DNA from: Ramlibacter pinisoli
GTDB taxonomy: Bacteria > Pseudomonadota > Gammaproteobacteria > Burkholderiales > Burkholderiaceae_C
DNA length: 64,000 bases
NCBI RefSeq assembly: GCF_009758015.1
Contig: NZ_WSEL01000011.1
Span: 62,001-126,000 of the forward strand
Direction: 5' to 3'
Shown here: positions 11,979 to 23,878 of the stretch, in pieces
Numbering within the stretch: position 1 is the stretch's first letter
Layout of the letters: every line of letters starts with the position of its first letter
Translations under genes and position numbers: made by a program
Notes under the pieces: model-generated
Told to the model about the DNA's origin: nothing
Databases searched by the model: none
What the model saw: only the letters and a program-made list of their open reading frames with translations

Positions 11979-12892
11979 CCGCCGACCAGCTGCTCACGCT
12001 GGTGGTGGCGGTGCTCGGCGGCGCGCTGCGGGTCGGCGCCCCCTTCCTGTTCGTCAGCCTGGGCGAGTGCCTGACCGAGAAGTCGGGCCGCATCAACCTG
12101 GGCCTGGAGGGGGTGCTGGTGCTGTCCGCCATGGCGGCCTTCGGCGGCGCCTACGCCAGCGGCTCGCCCTGGATCGGGGTGGCGGCCGGCATGCTGGCCG
12201 GCGGCCTGCTGGCCTCGCTGCACGGCGTGCTGTGCTCGCTGCCGCGCGTGAACGACGTCGCCACCGGCATCGCGCTGATGCTGCTGGGCACCGGGCTGGC
12301 GTTCGACCTCGGCAAGCCGCTGATCCAGCCGCAGGCGCCGCAGCTGCCGGCGCTCGCGCTCGGCGGCTGGAGCGCGTCGCCGGCGGTGCAGGCGGCGCTG
12401 CAGCTCAATCCGCTGCTGCCGCTGGGCGTGCTGCTGGCGCTGGCGCTGGGCTGGCTGCTGCGCGCCACCCGCATCGGGCTGCTGGTGCGCATGGCCGGCG
12501 ACTCGGCCGACGCCACCCGCGCGCTCGGCTACTCGGTGGCCGGCCTGCGCATCGGCGCCACCACCGCCGGCGGCATGGTGGCCGGCCTCGGCGGCGCCTG
12601 CCTCACCCTGTTCTACCCGGGCAGCTGGAACGAGGGCATCTCCAGTGGCCAGGGCCTGATCGCGGTGGCCCTGGTCATCTTCGCCCGCTGGAGCCCGTTG
12701 CGCTGCGTCGGCGCCGCGCTGCTGTTCGGCGGCGCCGGTGCGCTCGGCCCGGCGCTGCAGTCGGTCGGCATCGGCTGGGGCTACCACCTGTTCAACGTCG
12801 TGCCCTACCTGCTCACGCTGGCCATCCTGGTGGCCAGTTGCCGCCCCGGACGGCTGGCGGCGGGCAGCCCGGGCGAACTGTCGGCGCGGTGA
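11975..12892 (+). CDS. ABC transporter permease 2 (BMP/simple-sugar type)
   Basis: Second BPD_transp_2 permease, 305 aa, mostly hydrophobic. It carries [16 protein letters not shown], the family hallmark, and the loop [18 protein letters not shown]. It is translationally coupled to permease 1 by a 4-nt overlap. About 55 bp separate it from the following hydrolase gene, the largest gap in this half of the operon. Confidence 0.88.
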   Translation: MTADQLLTLVVAVLGGALRVGAPFLFVSLGECLTEKSGRINLGLEGVLVLSAMAAFGGAYASGSPWIGVAAGMLAGGLLASLHGVLCSLPRVNDVATGIALMLLGTGLAFDLGKPLIQPQAPQLPALALGGWSASPAVQAALQLNPLLPLGVLLALALGWLLRATRIGLLVRMAGDSADATRALGYSVAGLRIGATTAGGMVAGLGGACLTLFYPGSWNEGISSGQGLIAVALVIFARWSPLRCVGAALLFGGAGALGPALQSVGIGWGYHLFNVVPYLLTLAILVASCRPGRLAAGSPGELSAR

Positions 12893-12947
12893 CGGCCATG
12901 CACGGACCCGGCGCAACCGGCTGCGCGAGGCAGCCGAAGGAGAGCCC

Positions 12948-13655
12948 ATGAAGACCACCCACGTGCGCGCCCAGCCCTATGCCTGGCCCTGGAACGGCGA
13001 CCTGCGGCCGGCCAACACCGCCCTGCTGGTGATCGACATGCAGACCGACTTCTGCGGCCGCGGCGGCTACGTCGACAGCATGGGCTACGACATAGCGCTC
13101 ACGCGGGCGCCGATCGCGCCGCTGCAGCGCCTGATGGCGGCGCTGCGCGAGGCCGGCTACCCGGTGCTGCACACGCGCGAGGGGCACCGGCCCGACCTGT
13201 CCGACCTGCCGGCCAACAAGCGCTGGCGCAGCCGGCAGATCGGCACCGCCGGCATCGGCATCGGCGACCCCGGCCCCTGCGGCCGCATCCTGGTGCGCGG
13301 CGAGCCGGGCTGGGAGATCATCCCGGAACTGGCGCCGCTGCCGGGCGAGGTGGTGGTCGACAAGCCCGGCAAGGGCGCGTTCTGCGCCACCGACCTGGAG
13401 CTGGTCCTGCGCACCCGCGGCATCGACAACCTGCTGCTGGCCGGCATCACCACCGACGTCTGCGTCCACACCACCATGCGCGAGGCCAACGACCGCGGCT
13501 TCGAGTGCCTGCTGCTGTCCGACTGCAGCGCCGCCACCGACCGCGGCAACCACGAGGCGGCGCTGAAGATGATCGCCATGCAGGGCGGCGTGTTCGGCGC
13601 CCATGCGCCGTCCGGCGCGGTGCTCGAGGCGCTGGCGTCGGGAGGCCAGCAGTGA
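12948..13655 (+). CDS. biuH: Biuret amidohydrolase-like cysteine hydrolase (BiuH type)
   Basis: Isochorismatase-fold cysteine hydrolase, 235 aa. The triad is D30 ([10 protein letters not shown]), K139 ([10 protein letters not shown]) and C172 ([11 protein letters not shown]). Family-specific stretches [20 protein letters not shown] and [10 protein letters not shown] resemble rhizobial BiuH as I remember it, so hydrolysis of biuret to allophanate and ammonia is the best call; the product would feed AtzF. RutB-type ureidoacrylate hydrolases are the nearest alternative. A purine-rich AAGGAGAG sits just upstream of ATG 12948. Its stop overlaps the GTG start of the ATPase gene. Confidence 0.82.
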   Translation: MKTTHVRAQPYAWPWNGDLRPANTALLVIDMQTDFCGRGGYVDSMGYDIALTRAPIAPLQRLMAALREAGYPVLHTREGHRPDLSDLPANKRWRSRQIGTAGIGIGDPGPCGRILVRGEPGWEIIPELAPLPGEVVVDKPGKGAFCATDLELVLRTRGIDNLLLAGITTDVCVHTTMREANDRGFECLLLSDCSAATDRGNHEAALKMIAMQGGVFGAHAPSGAVLEALASGGQQ

Positions 13656-15265
13656 ACGCGCGGCCCGGCGCGCTGCCGGCGGCAGAGGGCGCCATGGCGC
13701 TGGAGACCTATGCGCTGACCAAGCGCTTCGGCGCCTTCACCGCCCTCGACGGCGTGTCGCTGCGGGCCGCGCCCGGCACCGTGCACGCCCTGCTGGGCGA
13801 GAACGGGGCCGGCAAGAGCACCCTGGTCAAGTGCATCGCCGGCTTCCACCGCGCCGAGGCCGGCAGCATCGTGGTCGACGGCCGCGAGCAGGACATCGCC
13901 AACCCGGTGGCCGCCCGCAGCCTGGGCATCGGCATGGTCTACCAGCACTTCACGCTGGCCCCGGGCATGACCGTGGCCGAGAACCTGCTGCTGGCCGGCG
14001 GCCGCACGCCGGCGCTGATCGACTGGACGGCGCAGCGCGCCCAGCTGCAGGCCTTCCTGGCCACCACGCCGTTCCGGCTCGACCTCGACGCCACGCCGTC
14101 CACGCTGGCGGCGGGCGAGAAGCAGAAGCTGGAGCTGCTCAAGCAGCTGTACCTGCGGCCGCGGCTGCTGATCCTGGACGAGCCAACCTCGGTGCTGACC
14201 CCGCAGGAGGCCGACGAGGTGCTCGGCCACGTGCGCGAGTTCGCCCGCGCCGGCCGCTGCACGGTGCTGCTGATCACGCACAAGTTCCGCGAGGTGACCG
14301 CCTACGCCGACGACGTGACGGTGCTGCGCCGCGGCCGCCAGGTGCACCACGGCGCGGTCGCCGCCACCACCCCGGCCCGGCTGGCGCAGGCCATGGTGGG
14401 CGACAGCGGCGCCGCCGCGGGGGAGGCGAAGGCGGCGTTGCCGGGTGACGACGCCAACCACGCCGGCGTGGCGGGGGCGCCGGCGCTGGTGGTGCGGGGC
14501 CTGCAGGTGCTGGGCGACCGCGGCACGCTGGCGGTGCAGGGCCTGGAACTGACGGTGCACGCCGGCGAGATCCTGGGCGTGGCCGGCGTCAGCGGCAACG
14601 GCCAGCGCGAGCTGGTGGAGGCGCTGGTCGGCCAGCGGCCGCGCGCCGGCGGCAGCGTGCAGGTGGGCGGCCAGCCGTACGGCGCCAGCCGGGCCGAGAA
14701 CCACCGGCTGCGGGTGCGCAGCCTGCCCGAGGAGCCGCTGCGCAACGCCTGCGTCGGCGCGCTCAGCGTGGCCGAGAACATGGCGCTGCGCGACTTCGAC
14801 CGTCCCCCGCTGGCCCGCCGCGGCCTGCTGCGGCCGCCGGCCTGGCGGGCCCGGGCGCGCGAGTGGATCGGCGCCTACGGCGTCAAGACGCGCGGCGAGG
14901 ACGCGCCCATCGCCAGCCTGTCGGGCGGCAACGTGCAGCGGGCGGTGCTGGCGCGCGAGCTGGCCGGCGACATCGCGGTGCTGGTGGCGGCCAACCCGGT
15001 GTTCGGGCTCGACTTCGCCGCCGTCGCCGAGATCCATGCCCGCCTGCGCGGCGTGCGCGCGCACGGCGGCGCGGTGCTGCTGATCAGCGAGGACCTCGAC
15101 GAGCTGCTGGCGCTGGCCGACCGCATCGTGGTGATGAGCGAGGGCCGCATCGTGCACGAGACCGCCGCCGCCGGTGCCGAGCGCCACGTGCTGGGCGCGC
15201 ACATGGGCGGCGGCCACCAGCACGCGCCGGCCGGCGCGCCCCGGTCCGAGGAGGCACCCGCATGA
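13652..15265 (+). CDS. ABC transporter ATP-binding protein (double NBD, BMP system)
   Basis: Cytoplasmic ATPase of the sugar/nucleoside type with two nucleotide-binding domains in 537 aa. NBD1 has a full Walker A (GENGAGKST), a non-canonical signature [12 protein letters not shown] and Walker [13 protein letters not shown]2 has the family's degenerate Walker A (GVSGNGQRE), a good [14 protein letters not shown] signature and a weakened Walker B. GTG 13652 overlaps the biuH stop and has GGAGG at 13641-13645; ATG 13694 is possible but would lose the coupling. Its insertion between two hydrolases is unusual and ties transport to hydrolysis. Confidence 0.9.
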   Translation: MNARPGALPAAEGAMALETYALTKRFGAFTALDGVSLRAAPGTVHALLGENGAGKSTLVKCIAGFHRAEAGSIVVDGREQDIANPVAARSLGIGMVYQHFTLAPGMTVAENLLLAGGRTPALIDWTAQRAQLQAFLATTPFRLDLDATPSTLAAGEKQKLELLKQLYLRPRLLILDEPTSVLTPQEADEVLGHVREFARAGRCTVLLITHKFREVTAYADDVTVLRRGRQVHHGAVAATTPARLAQAMVGDSGAAAGEAKAALPGDDANHAGVAGAPALVVRGLQVLGDRGTLAVQGLELTVHAGEILGVAGVSGNGQRELVEALVGQRPRAGGSVQVGGQPYGASRAENHRLRVRSLPEEPLRNACVGALSVAENMALRDFDRPPLARRGLLRPPAWRARAREWIGAYGVKTRGEDAPIASLSGGNVQRAVLARELAGDIAVLVAANPVFGLDFAAVAEIHARLRGVRAHGGAVLLISEDLDELLALADRIVVMSEGRIVHETAAAGAERHVLGAHMGGGHQHAPAGAPRSEEAPA

Positions 15266-15936
15266 GCATCACGCTGGCGCGCGCGCAGCCGTTCGCGTTC
15301 CGCTTCGACCTGGCGCACGCCGCCCTGGTCATCATCGACATGCAGCGCGACTTCATCGAGCCGGGCGGCTTCGGCCAGACGCTGGGCAACGACGTGCGCC
15401 GGCTCGAGGCCATCGTCCCGGCCTGCCGGGCGGTGCTGGCGGCCTGGCGCCAGGCCGGCGCGCTGGTGGTGCACACGCGCGAGGCCCACCGGCCCGACCT
15501 GTCCGACTGCCCGCCGGCCAAGCGCGGGCGCGGCGCGCCGACACTGCGCATCGGCGACCCCGGGCCGATGGGCCGCATCCTGGTGGCCGGCGAGCCGGGC
15601 AACCAGATCATCCCGGCGCTGGCGCCGCTGGCCGGCGAGGTGGTGCTCGACAAGCCCGGCAAGGGCGCGTTCTACGCCACGCCGCTGCAGGCGCTGCTGC
15701 ACGAGCGCGGCATCAGCCACCTGCTGTTCATGGGCGTGACCACCGAGGTCTGCGTCCAGACCAGCATGCGCGAGGCCAACGACCGCGGCTACGACGCGCT
15801 GCTGCTGGAGGACTGCACCGAGAGCTACTTCCCGGCCTTCAAGGCCGCCACGCTGGAGATGATCCGGGCCCAGGGTGCCATCGTCGGCTGGACGGCGCCC
15901 AGCGCCGCGCTGCTGGCCGAGCTGGCGCGCTGCTAG
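15262..15936 (+). CDS. Second isochorismatase-type cysteine hydrolase
   Basis: Paralogue of the BiuH-like enzyme, 224 aa, with triad D26 (IIDMQRDF), K131 (LDKPGKGAF) and C164 ([10 protein letters not shown]). It keeps [11 protein letters not shown] and [10 protein letters not shown] but lacks PANKRWRS and the Cys after Asp-Met-Gln, so the substrate pocket probably differs. It may act on another ureide taken up by the same transporter. It overlaps the ATPase stop by 4 nt (ATGA). Substrate unknown. Confidence 0.82.
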   Translation: MSITLARAQPFAFRFDLAHAALVIIDMQRDFIEPGGFGQTLGNDVRRLEAIVPACRAVLAAWRQAGALVVHTREAHRPDLSDCPPAKRGRGAPTLRIGDPGPMGRILVAGEPGNQIIPALAPLAGEVVLDKPGKGAFYATPLQALLHERGISHLLFMGVTTEVCVQTSMREANDRGYDALLLEDCTESYFPAFKAATLEMIRAQGAIVGWTAPSAALLAELARC

Positions 15937-15937
15937 A

Positions 15938-16681
15938 GTGCCGCCGGTGCAGACCGCCGCCCCTTCGCCCGCCCGTGCGCCGCGCGCGCCGGCGGCGCCT
16001 GCGCACCGCTCGCGCGCCGACGCGGTGTACGACCAGCTCAAGCACGACATCTCCGAGTTCAAGCTGGTGCCGGGCGACCGCTTCACCGAGAACGAGCTGT
16101 GCGAGCGCCTGCTGGTGTCGCGCACGCCGGTGCGCCAGGCCCTGTTCCGGCTCCAGCAGGAAGGCTACGTCGAGGTGCTGTTCCGCAGCGGCTGGCGCGT
16201 GCTGCCATTCGACTTCGCGCAGTTCGAGCAGCTGTACGACCTGCGCATGGTGCTGGAGACGGCCGCGGTGCAGCGCCTGTGCGCCGGCGGCGAGCGGGTC
16301 GACCGCGCCCTGCTCGAGCAGCTCAACGCCGTCTGGCTGGTGCCGGCGGCCGCGCGCAGCACCGACGCCACGCAAGTCGCGCAGTGGGACGAGCAGTTTC
16401 ACTGCGCCCTGGTGGCGGCGGCCGGCAATGGCGAGATGGCGCGCGTGCACCGCGAGGTGACCGACCGCATCCGCATCATCCGCCGGCTCGACTTCACCAA
16501 GCCGGCCCGGATGGAAGCCACCTACGAGGAGCACGGCAAGATCCTGCGCGCGGTGCAGCGCAAGCGCGGCGACCAGGCGGCGCTGCTGCTGCGCGCCCAC
16601 ATCGAGACCAGCCAGGCCGAGGTGCGCAAGATCACGCTGCACCAGGTGCACCTGGCGCGGCGCGGCGTGCCGACCCGCTGA
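15938..16681 (+). CDS. GntR-family (FCD) transcriptional regulator
   Basis: DNA-binding regulator of about 247 aa. A winged helix (residues 27-92, with ENELCERLLVSRTPVRQALF) is followed by an all-helical FCD ligand-binding domain. The start is uncertain: GTG 15938 lies directly after the preceding stop, and GTG 15947 is an alternative. As last gene of the operon it probably senses an intermediate and controls the promoter at 4742-4775. It converges with topB, leaving nine bases between the stops. Confidence 0.88.
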   Translation: MPPVQTAAPSPARAPRAPAAPAHRSRADAVYDQLKHDISEFKLVPGDRFTENELCERLLVSRTPVRQALFRLQQEGYVEVLFRSGWRVLPFDFAQFEQLYDLRMVLETAAVQRLCAGGERVDRALLEQLNAVWLVPAAARSTDATQVAQWDEQFHCALVAAAGNGEMARVHREVTDRIRIIRRLDFTKPARMEATYEEHGKILRAVQRKRGDQAALLLRAHIETSQAEVRKITLHQVHLARRGVPTR

Positions 16682-16690
16682 GGCCGGCGC

Positions 16691-19669
<2,979 letters not shown>

Positions 19670-19703
19670 GTCCCTACAATCTCGGCTCTCTCACGCGCGC
19701 GGA

Positions 19704-19723
19704 TGCGCACGCGTACGTGTGCA
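19704..19723. promoter_or_regulatory. Imperfect palindrome in the topB/SET divergent spacer
   Basis: TGCGCACGCGTACGTGTGCA pairs at 7 of 10 half-site positions and sits midway in the 79-bp spacer between divergent topB and the SET-domain gene. It could be a shared operator. No confident -35/-10 pair was found beside it. Alternating purine-pyrimidine sequence of this kind can also arise by chance in GC-rich DNA. Confidence 0.25.
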
Positions 19724-19748
19724 CAACCAACTTATCAGAGTTTTTCGA

Positions 19749-20225
19749 ATGCCAGCAAAAGCAGGGCAGGATGGTGGACGGAAAATCCAGACCCGCAAGT
19801 CGGGCATCCACGGCAAAGGGGTCTTCGCCCTCCAGGACATTGCCGAGGGCGAGACCATCATCGAGTACGTGGGCGAGATCATCTCCTGGGCCGAGGCCCA
19901 GCGGCGCCACCCGCACGATCCGGCCGATCCGAACCACACCTTCTACTTCCACGTCGACGAGGACCGGGTCATCGACGCGCTGTACGGGGGCAACTCCTCG
20001 CGCTGGATCAACCACTCCTGCGATCCCAACTGCGAGGCCGATGAGGACGAGGGGCGCGTCTTCATCAAGGCGCTGCGCAACATCCGGGCCGGCGAGGAAC
20101 TCAACTACGACTACGGCCTGATCATCGACGAGCGGTACACCAAGAAGCTCAAGGCCGAGTACCCCTGCTGGTGCGGCGCCAAGGGCTGCCGCGGCACCCT
20201 GCTGGCGCCCAAGCGGCGCCGCTGA
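19749..20225 (+). CDS. SET-domain protein (putative lysine methyltransferase)
   Basis: Compact 158-aa SET protein. It shows HGKGVFALQDIAEGETIIEY, the substrate/SAM segment RWINHSCDPNCEA, and GEELNYDYG closing the pseudoknot. A post-SET-like CWCGAKGCRGT at the C-terminus could bind zinc together with the upstream Cys. The catalytic Tyr in YDYG is present, so activity is plausible. Lysine-rich DNA-binding proteins or ribosomal proteins are possible substrates, but the sequence does not say which. ATG 19749 is the first in-frame start giving the full domain. It is divergent from topB and 10 bp upstream of birA. Confidence 0.9.
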   Translation: MPAKAGQDGGRKIQTRKSGIHGKGVFALQDIAEGETIIEYVGEIISWAEAQRRHPHDPADPNHTFYFHVDEDRVIDALYGGNSSRWINHSCDPNCEADEDEGRVFIKALRNIRAGEELNYDYGLIIDERYTKKLKAEYPCWCGAKGCRGTLLAPKRRR

Positions 20226-20235
20226 GGCCGGATCG

Positions 20236-21003
20236 ATGCGCTGGCCGTCCGAAGCCGTGTGGGAGCAGGTGGTGGCACAGCTGCCCGGCTTCACGGTCGA
20301 GGTGCTGCCGGAGATCGATTCCTCCAACTCCGAGCTGATGCGCCGGGCCCGCGCCGGCCAGCTCGACCCCGTGCTGCTGGTGGCCGAGCGCCAGAGCGCC
20401 GGCCGCGGCCGGCTCGGGCGCGCCTGGCAGGCCCGGCCGGGCGACTCGCTGACCTTCTCGTTCGGCCGCCTGCTGGCGCCGCAGGACTGGTCGGGACTGT
20501 CGCTGGCGGTGGGCGTCGCGCTGGCGGGCGCGCTGCACCCGGACCTGCGGCTCAAGTGGCCCAACGACCTCTGGCTGGGCGAGCGCAAGCTGGCCGGCAT
20601 CCTGGTCGAGACGGCCGCCGCGCCGGCGCCGACGCCGGCGCCGGCCCAGGGCCGCTACGCCGTCGTCGGCGTGGGCATCAACCTGGCCGTGCCGGCGGCC
20701 GACGGGCTGTCGACCGCGCCGGCCGGCCTGCGCGAGCTGCTGCCGGGCATCGAGGCCGGGGACGCCCTGCTGCGGGTCGCCGGTGCGCTGGCGAGCGCGC
20801 TGGCCGCCTTCGAGGCCGGCGGCTTCGCCCCCTTCCAGGCCCGCTTCCAGGCCCTCGACCTGCTGGCCGGACGGCCGCTGCAGCTGTCGGACGGCACCAG
20901 CGGCAGCGGCGCCGGCGTGCGCGGCGACGGCGCCCTGCTGGTGCAGACGGCAGGCGGCACGGTGGCGGTCACCAGCGCCGAGGTCAGCGTCCGCCCGGCC
21001 TGA
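20236..21003 (+). CDS. birA: Biotin--[acetyl-CoA-carboxylase] ligase
   Basis: Attaches biotin to the carboxyl carrier protein through biotinyl-AMP. It is 255 aa with the ligase signature SAGRGRLGRAW and the catalytic segment LKWPNDLWLGERKLAGIL; a small C-terminal SH3-like domain ends the protein. There is no N-terminal winged helix, so this is a class I enzyme without the repressor function of E. coli BirA. It lies 10 bp after the SET gene and 15 bp before the SPOR-like gene, suggesting one transcript. Confidence 0.93.
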   Translation: MRWPSEAVWEQVVAQLPGFTVEVLPEIDSSNSELMRRARAGQLDPVLLVAERQSAGRGRLGRAWQARPGDSLTFSFGRLLAPQDWSGLSLAVGVALAGALHPDLRLKWPNDLWLGERKLAGILVETAAAPAPTPAPAQGRYAVVGVGINLAVPAADGLSTAPAGLRELLPGIEAGDALLRVAGALASALAAFEAGGFAPFQARFQALDLLAGRPLQLSDGTSGSGAGVRGDGALLVQTAGGTVAVTSAEVSVRPA

Positions 21004-21018
21004 TCCCCGCCCCGCCCC

Positions 21019-21663
21019 ATGCTCCGCCTCGTCGCCCTGCTGCTCGTCCTGGCCAACGGCGTCTACTACGCCTGGTCGCAGGGCCTGCTGCTGCCCTGGG
21101 GCTGGGCGCCGGCGCAGCAGGAGGAGCCCTACCGGTTGGCCCAGCAGATCCGGCCGGAGGCGGTGCGCGTCCTGCCGGCCGACGAGGCGCGCCGGCTGGA
21201 GGCCGGGCCCCGGCCGCCCGAGTGCCTGCAGGCCGGCCCCTTCGAGGACAAGGCGGTCGAGCCGCTGCGCCAGCTGCTGGCCGGCTGGCCCGCCGGCAGC
21301 TGGTCGCTGGCGCCGGTGACCGAGCCGGGGCGCTGGATCGTCTACATGGGCAAGTACGCCGACGCCGACCATGTCGGCCGCAAGAAGGGCGAGCTGCGCC
21401 AGATCGGCGTCGCCTTCGAGCCGCTGTCCAACCCGGCGCTCGAGCCCGGGCTGTCGCTGGGCGGCTTCGCCAGCCAGGCCGATGCCGATGCCCAGCTGGA
21501 ACGCCTGGCCACGCGCGGCGTGCGCACCGCCCGGGTGGTGCAGGAGCGGCCCGAGCTGCGCGGCCAGCGCCTGACCCTGCCGGCCGTCGACGACGGCCTG
21601 CGCGGCCGGCTGGACGACCTGAAGCCGGCGCTGGCCGGCGCCACCCTGCGGCCCTGCCGCTGA
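21019..21663 (+). CDS. SPOR-like membrane-anchored protein
   Basis: A 214-aa protein with one N-terminal hydrophobic segment (about residues 3-17) that could be an anchor or uncleaved signal. The region around 100-170, with WIVYMGKYADADHVGRKKGEL and FASQADADAQLERLATRGV, looks like a divergent SPOR (peptidoglycan-binding) repeat. It probably faces the periplasm. Similar short genes follow birA in Burkholderiales from memory, but the function is not established. Fifteen bases separate it from birA. Confidence 0.7.
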   Translation: MLRLVALLLVLANGVYYAWSQGLLLPWGWAPAQQEEPYRLAQQIRPEAVRVLPADEARRLEAGPRPPECLQAGPFEDKAVEPLRQLLAGWPAGSWSLAPVTEPGRWIVYMGKYADADHVGRKKGELRQIGVAFEPLSNPALEPGLSLGGFASQADADAQLERLATRGVRTARVVQERPELRGQRLTLPAVDDGLRGRLDDLKPALAGATLRPCR

Positions 21664-21682
21664 CCCTGGACCCGGAGACACC

Positions 21683-22342
21683 ATGACCCTCAAGCTCTAC
21701 TTCGCGCCCGGCGCCTGCTCGTTCGTGCCGCACACGCTGCTGGAGGCCAGCGGCGCCGCCTTCGAGCCGGTGCTGGTGAAGCTGCACAAGGGCGAGCAGA
21801 ACGCGCCCGAGTACCGGGCACTGAACCCGCACGGGCAGGTGCCGGTGCTGGTCGACGGCGACGCCGTCATCACCCAGATCCTGGCCATCGTCGGCTACCT
21901 GGACGCGAAGTTCCCGCAGCTGGGCCTGCTGCCGCAGGAGCCGCTGGCACGGGCCCGGGTGATGGAGACGCTGGCCTGGATGAACAACACGGTGCACCCG
22001 ACGTTCACCCACGTCTTCATGCCGTTCAAGTACAGCGACAAGCCGGACGTGCAGGCCGAGCTCAAGGCCTACAACGCGCAGCTGTACCGGCCGCTGCTGC
22101 AGGAGATCGAGGCGCTGGTCCAGGCCGCGGTGGCGCAGGGCCGGCCGTTCCTGGGCGGCCCGCAGTTCGGCCCGCTCGATGCCTACGCCCTGACGCTGCT
22201 GCGCTGGGGCGGCTTCGCCGGCATCGACCCCAAGGGCTTCCCGGCCGCCTGGGCCCATGTGCAGAAGGTGGCGCAGCTGCCGCCGGTGGCGCGCGCCATC
22301 GCGCGCGAGCGGCTCCAGCTCGACCTGACTCAGGCCGGCTGA
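21683..22342 (+). CDS. Glutathione S-transferase family protein
   Basis: A 219-aa GST with the thioredoxin-fold N-terminal domain (LKLYFAPGACSFVPHTLLEA) and helical C-terminal domain. Cys12 in GACS matches the catalytic cysteine of beta-class bacterial GSTs. The cis-Pro segment HGQVPVLV and a Gln-Ile glutathione-contact region (ITQILAI) are present. Substrate unknown. Its last 13 bases overlap the end of the convergent histidine kinase gene. Confidence 0.88.
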   Translation: MTLKLYFAPGACSFVPHTLLEASGAAFEPVLVKLHKGEQNAPEYRALNPHGQVPVLVDGDAVITQILAIVGYLDAKFPQLGLLPQEPLARARVMETLAWMNNTVHPTFTHVFMPFKYSDKPDVQAELKAYNAQLYRPLLQEIEALVQAAVAQGRPFLGGPQFGPLDAYALTLLRWGGFAGIDPKGFPAAWAHVQKVAQLPPVARAIARERLQLDLTQAG

Positions 22343-23802
22343 GCGAGCGCGTGCGGCACCTCGGCCGGGGCCACGGTGGCGAAGCGCACCACCACCAGGG
22401 TGCCGGGCGGCAGGTGGCCCGGCCGGGCGTCCTCCAGGCGCACCGCCGCCTCGTGCTGCTGGGCGATCTCCTGCACGATCGGCAGGCCCAGGCCGGAGCC
22501 GTCGACCGTGGTGTCCAGCGAGCGGTAGAACGGCTGGAACACCAGCTCGCGCTCGGCCTCGGGGATGCCGGGGCCGGAGTCCTCGACCTGCAGCAGCGCG
22601 ATCCGGCCGATCGGGTCGGCCAGCACCCGCGCCGTGACCACGCCCGGGTGCTCGGCGCTGGACGGGGTGTAGTTGATCGCGTTGTCGACCAGGTTGCGCA
22701 TCAGCTCCTTCAGCAGCGTCGGGTTGCCGGTGACCACCACCCCCGGCGCGCCCGGCAGCGCGCCCTCGTAGCCGAGGTCGACGCGGCGATCGAGCGCGCG
22801 CGGCAGCAGGTCCTGCACCACCTCGCGCGTGAGCAGGGCCAGGTCGCAGGGCTGGCGCGGCAGGGTCTTGCCGCTGGTCTCGGCGCGCGCCAGCGCCAGC
22901 AGCTGGTTGACGGTGTGGGTGGCCCGCATGCTGGAGCGGCCGATCTGCTTGAGCGACTGCTTCAGCTCCTCGGCGTTGGCGCCCTCGCGCTGGGCCAGGT
23001 CGGCCTGCATGCGCAGGCCGGCCAGCGGCGTCTTGAGCTGGTGGGCGGCATCGGCCAGGAAGCGCTTCTGGGTGGCGATCGAGTCCTTCAGCCGGGTCAG
23101 CAGGTCGTTGACCGACGACACCAGCGGCGCCACTTCCAGCGGCACCGCCTTGTCGTCCAGCGGGGACAGGTCGTCGGGCTTGCGCGCGCGGATGCGCTCC
23201 TCCAGCTGCGACAGCGGCTTGATGCCGCGCACCAGTGCCAGCCACACCAGCAGCACCGCCAGCGGCAGGATGACGAACTGCGGCAGCATCACGCCCTTGA
23301 TGATCTCGGTGGCCAGCACCGAGCGCTTCTCGCGCGTCTCGGCCACCTGCACCAGCACCGGGGCGGCGCCTGGCAGGTCGGGCCGCACCCAGGTGTAGGC
23401 GATGCGCACGTCCAGCCCGCGCATCTCGTCGTCGCGCAGGCGTGTCTCGCCGGCCACCGGCCGCTCGTCGTCGGGCGGGGCCGGGAAGTCCTTCTCGCCG
23501 CTGAGCAGCTCGCCGCGGCCGCCACGCACCTGGTAGTAGACCTGGTCGGAATCGTCGGCGCGCAGCATCTCGCGCGCCGGCTGCGGCAGGTTGAACACCA
23601 CCCGCTGGTTCTGCACCGTGACCAGCTGCGCCAGCGCCTGCACGTTGTATTCGAGCGCGCGGTCGAACGGCTTGCCGGCGATGCTCTGCGCCACCAGCCA
23701 GGTGAGCGCCAGGCTGATCGGCCACAGCAGCAGCAGCGGCGTGAGCATCCAGTCGAGGATCTCGCCGAACAGGGAACGCTGCTCGCGCTGGAAGATTTTC
23801 AT
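22330..23802 (-). CDS. Sensor histidine kinase (TctE type)
   Basis: Inner-membrane sensor of 490 aa. It has TM1 (about 18-40), a periplasmic sensor of about 130 residues, TM2 (about 170-195), a HAMP-like linker, then HisKA with the phospho-accepting His in ADAAHQLKTPLAGLRMQ and an ATPase domain with NLVDNAINYTP, DSGPGIP and GSGLGLPI. Sequence and the upstream partner point to the TctE family, often linked to carboxylate sensing, but no tct transporter genes adjoin. The response regulator ends 76 bp upstream, so both share a transcript. Confidence 0.9.
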   Translation of the reverse strand: MKIFQREQRSLFGEILDWMLTPLLLLWPISLALTWLVAQSIAGKPFDRALEYNVQALAQLVTVQNQRVVFNLPQPAREMLRADDSDQVYYQVRGGRGELLSGEKDFPAPPDDERPVAGETRLRDDEMRGLDVRIAYTWVRPDLPGAAPVLVQVAETREKRSVLATEIIKGVMLPQFVILPLAVLLVWLALVRGIKPLSQLEERIRARKPDDLSPLDDKAVPLEVAPLVSSVNDLLTRLKDSIATQKRFLADAAHQLKTPLAGLRMQADLAQREGANAEELKQSLKQIGRSSMRATHTVNQLLALARAETSGKTLPRQPCDLALLTREVVQDLLPRALDRRVDLGYEGALPGAPGVVVTGNPTLLKELMRNLVDNAINYTPSSAEHPGVVTARVLADPIGRIALLQVEDSGPGIPEAERELVFQPFYRSLDTTVDGSGLGLPIVQEIAQQHEAAVRLEDARPGHLPPGTLVVVRFATVAPAEVPHALAQPA

Positions 23803-23878
23803 GGGGTGGTCCGGCGGCGCGCGGTCGGCGGTGGGCGCGGGTCGGGGCGGTCCGGGCCGGACGGAGGGTGGGCGCCGC

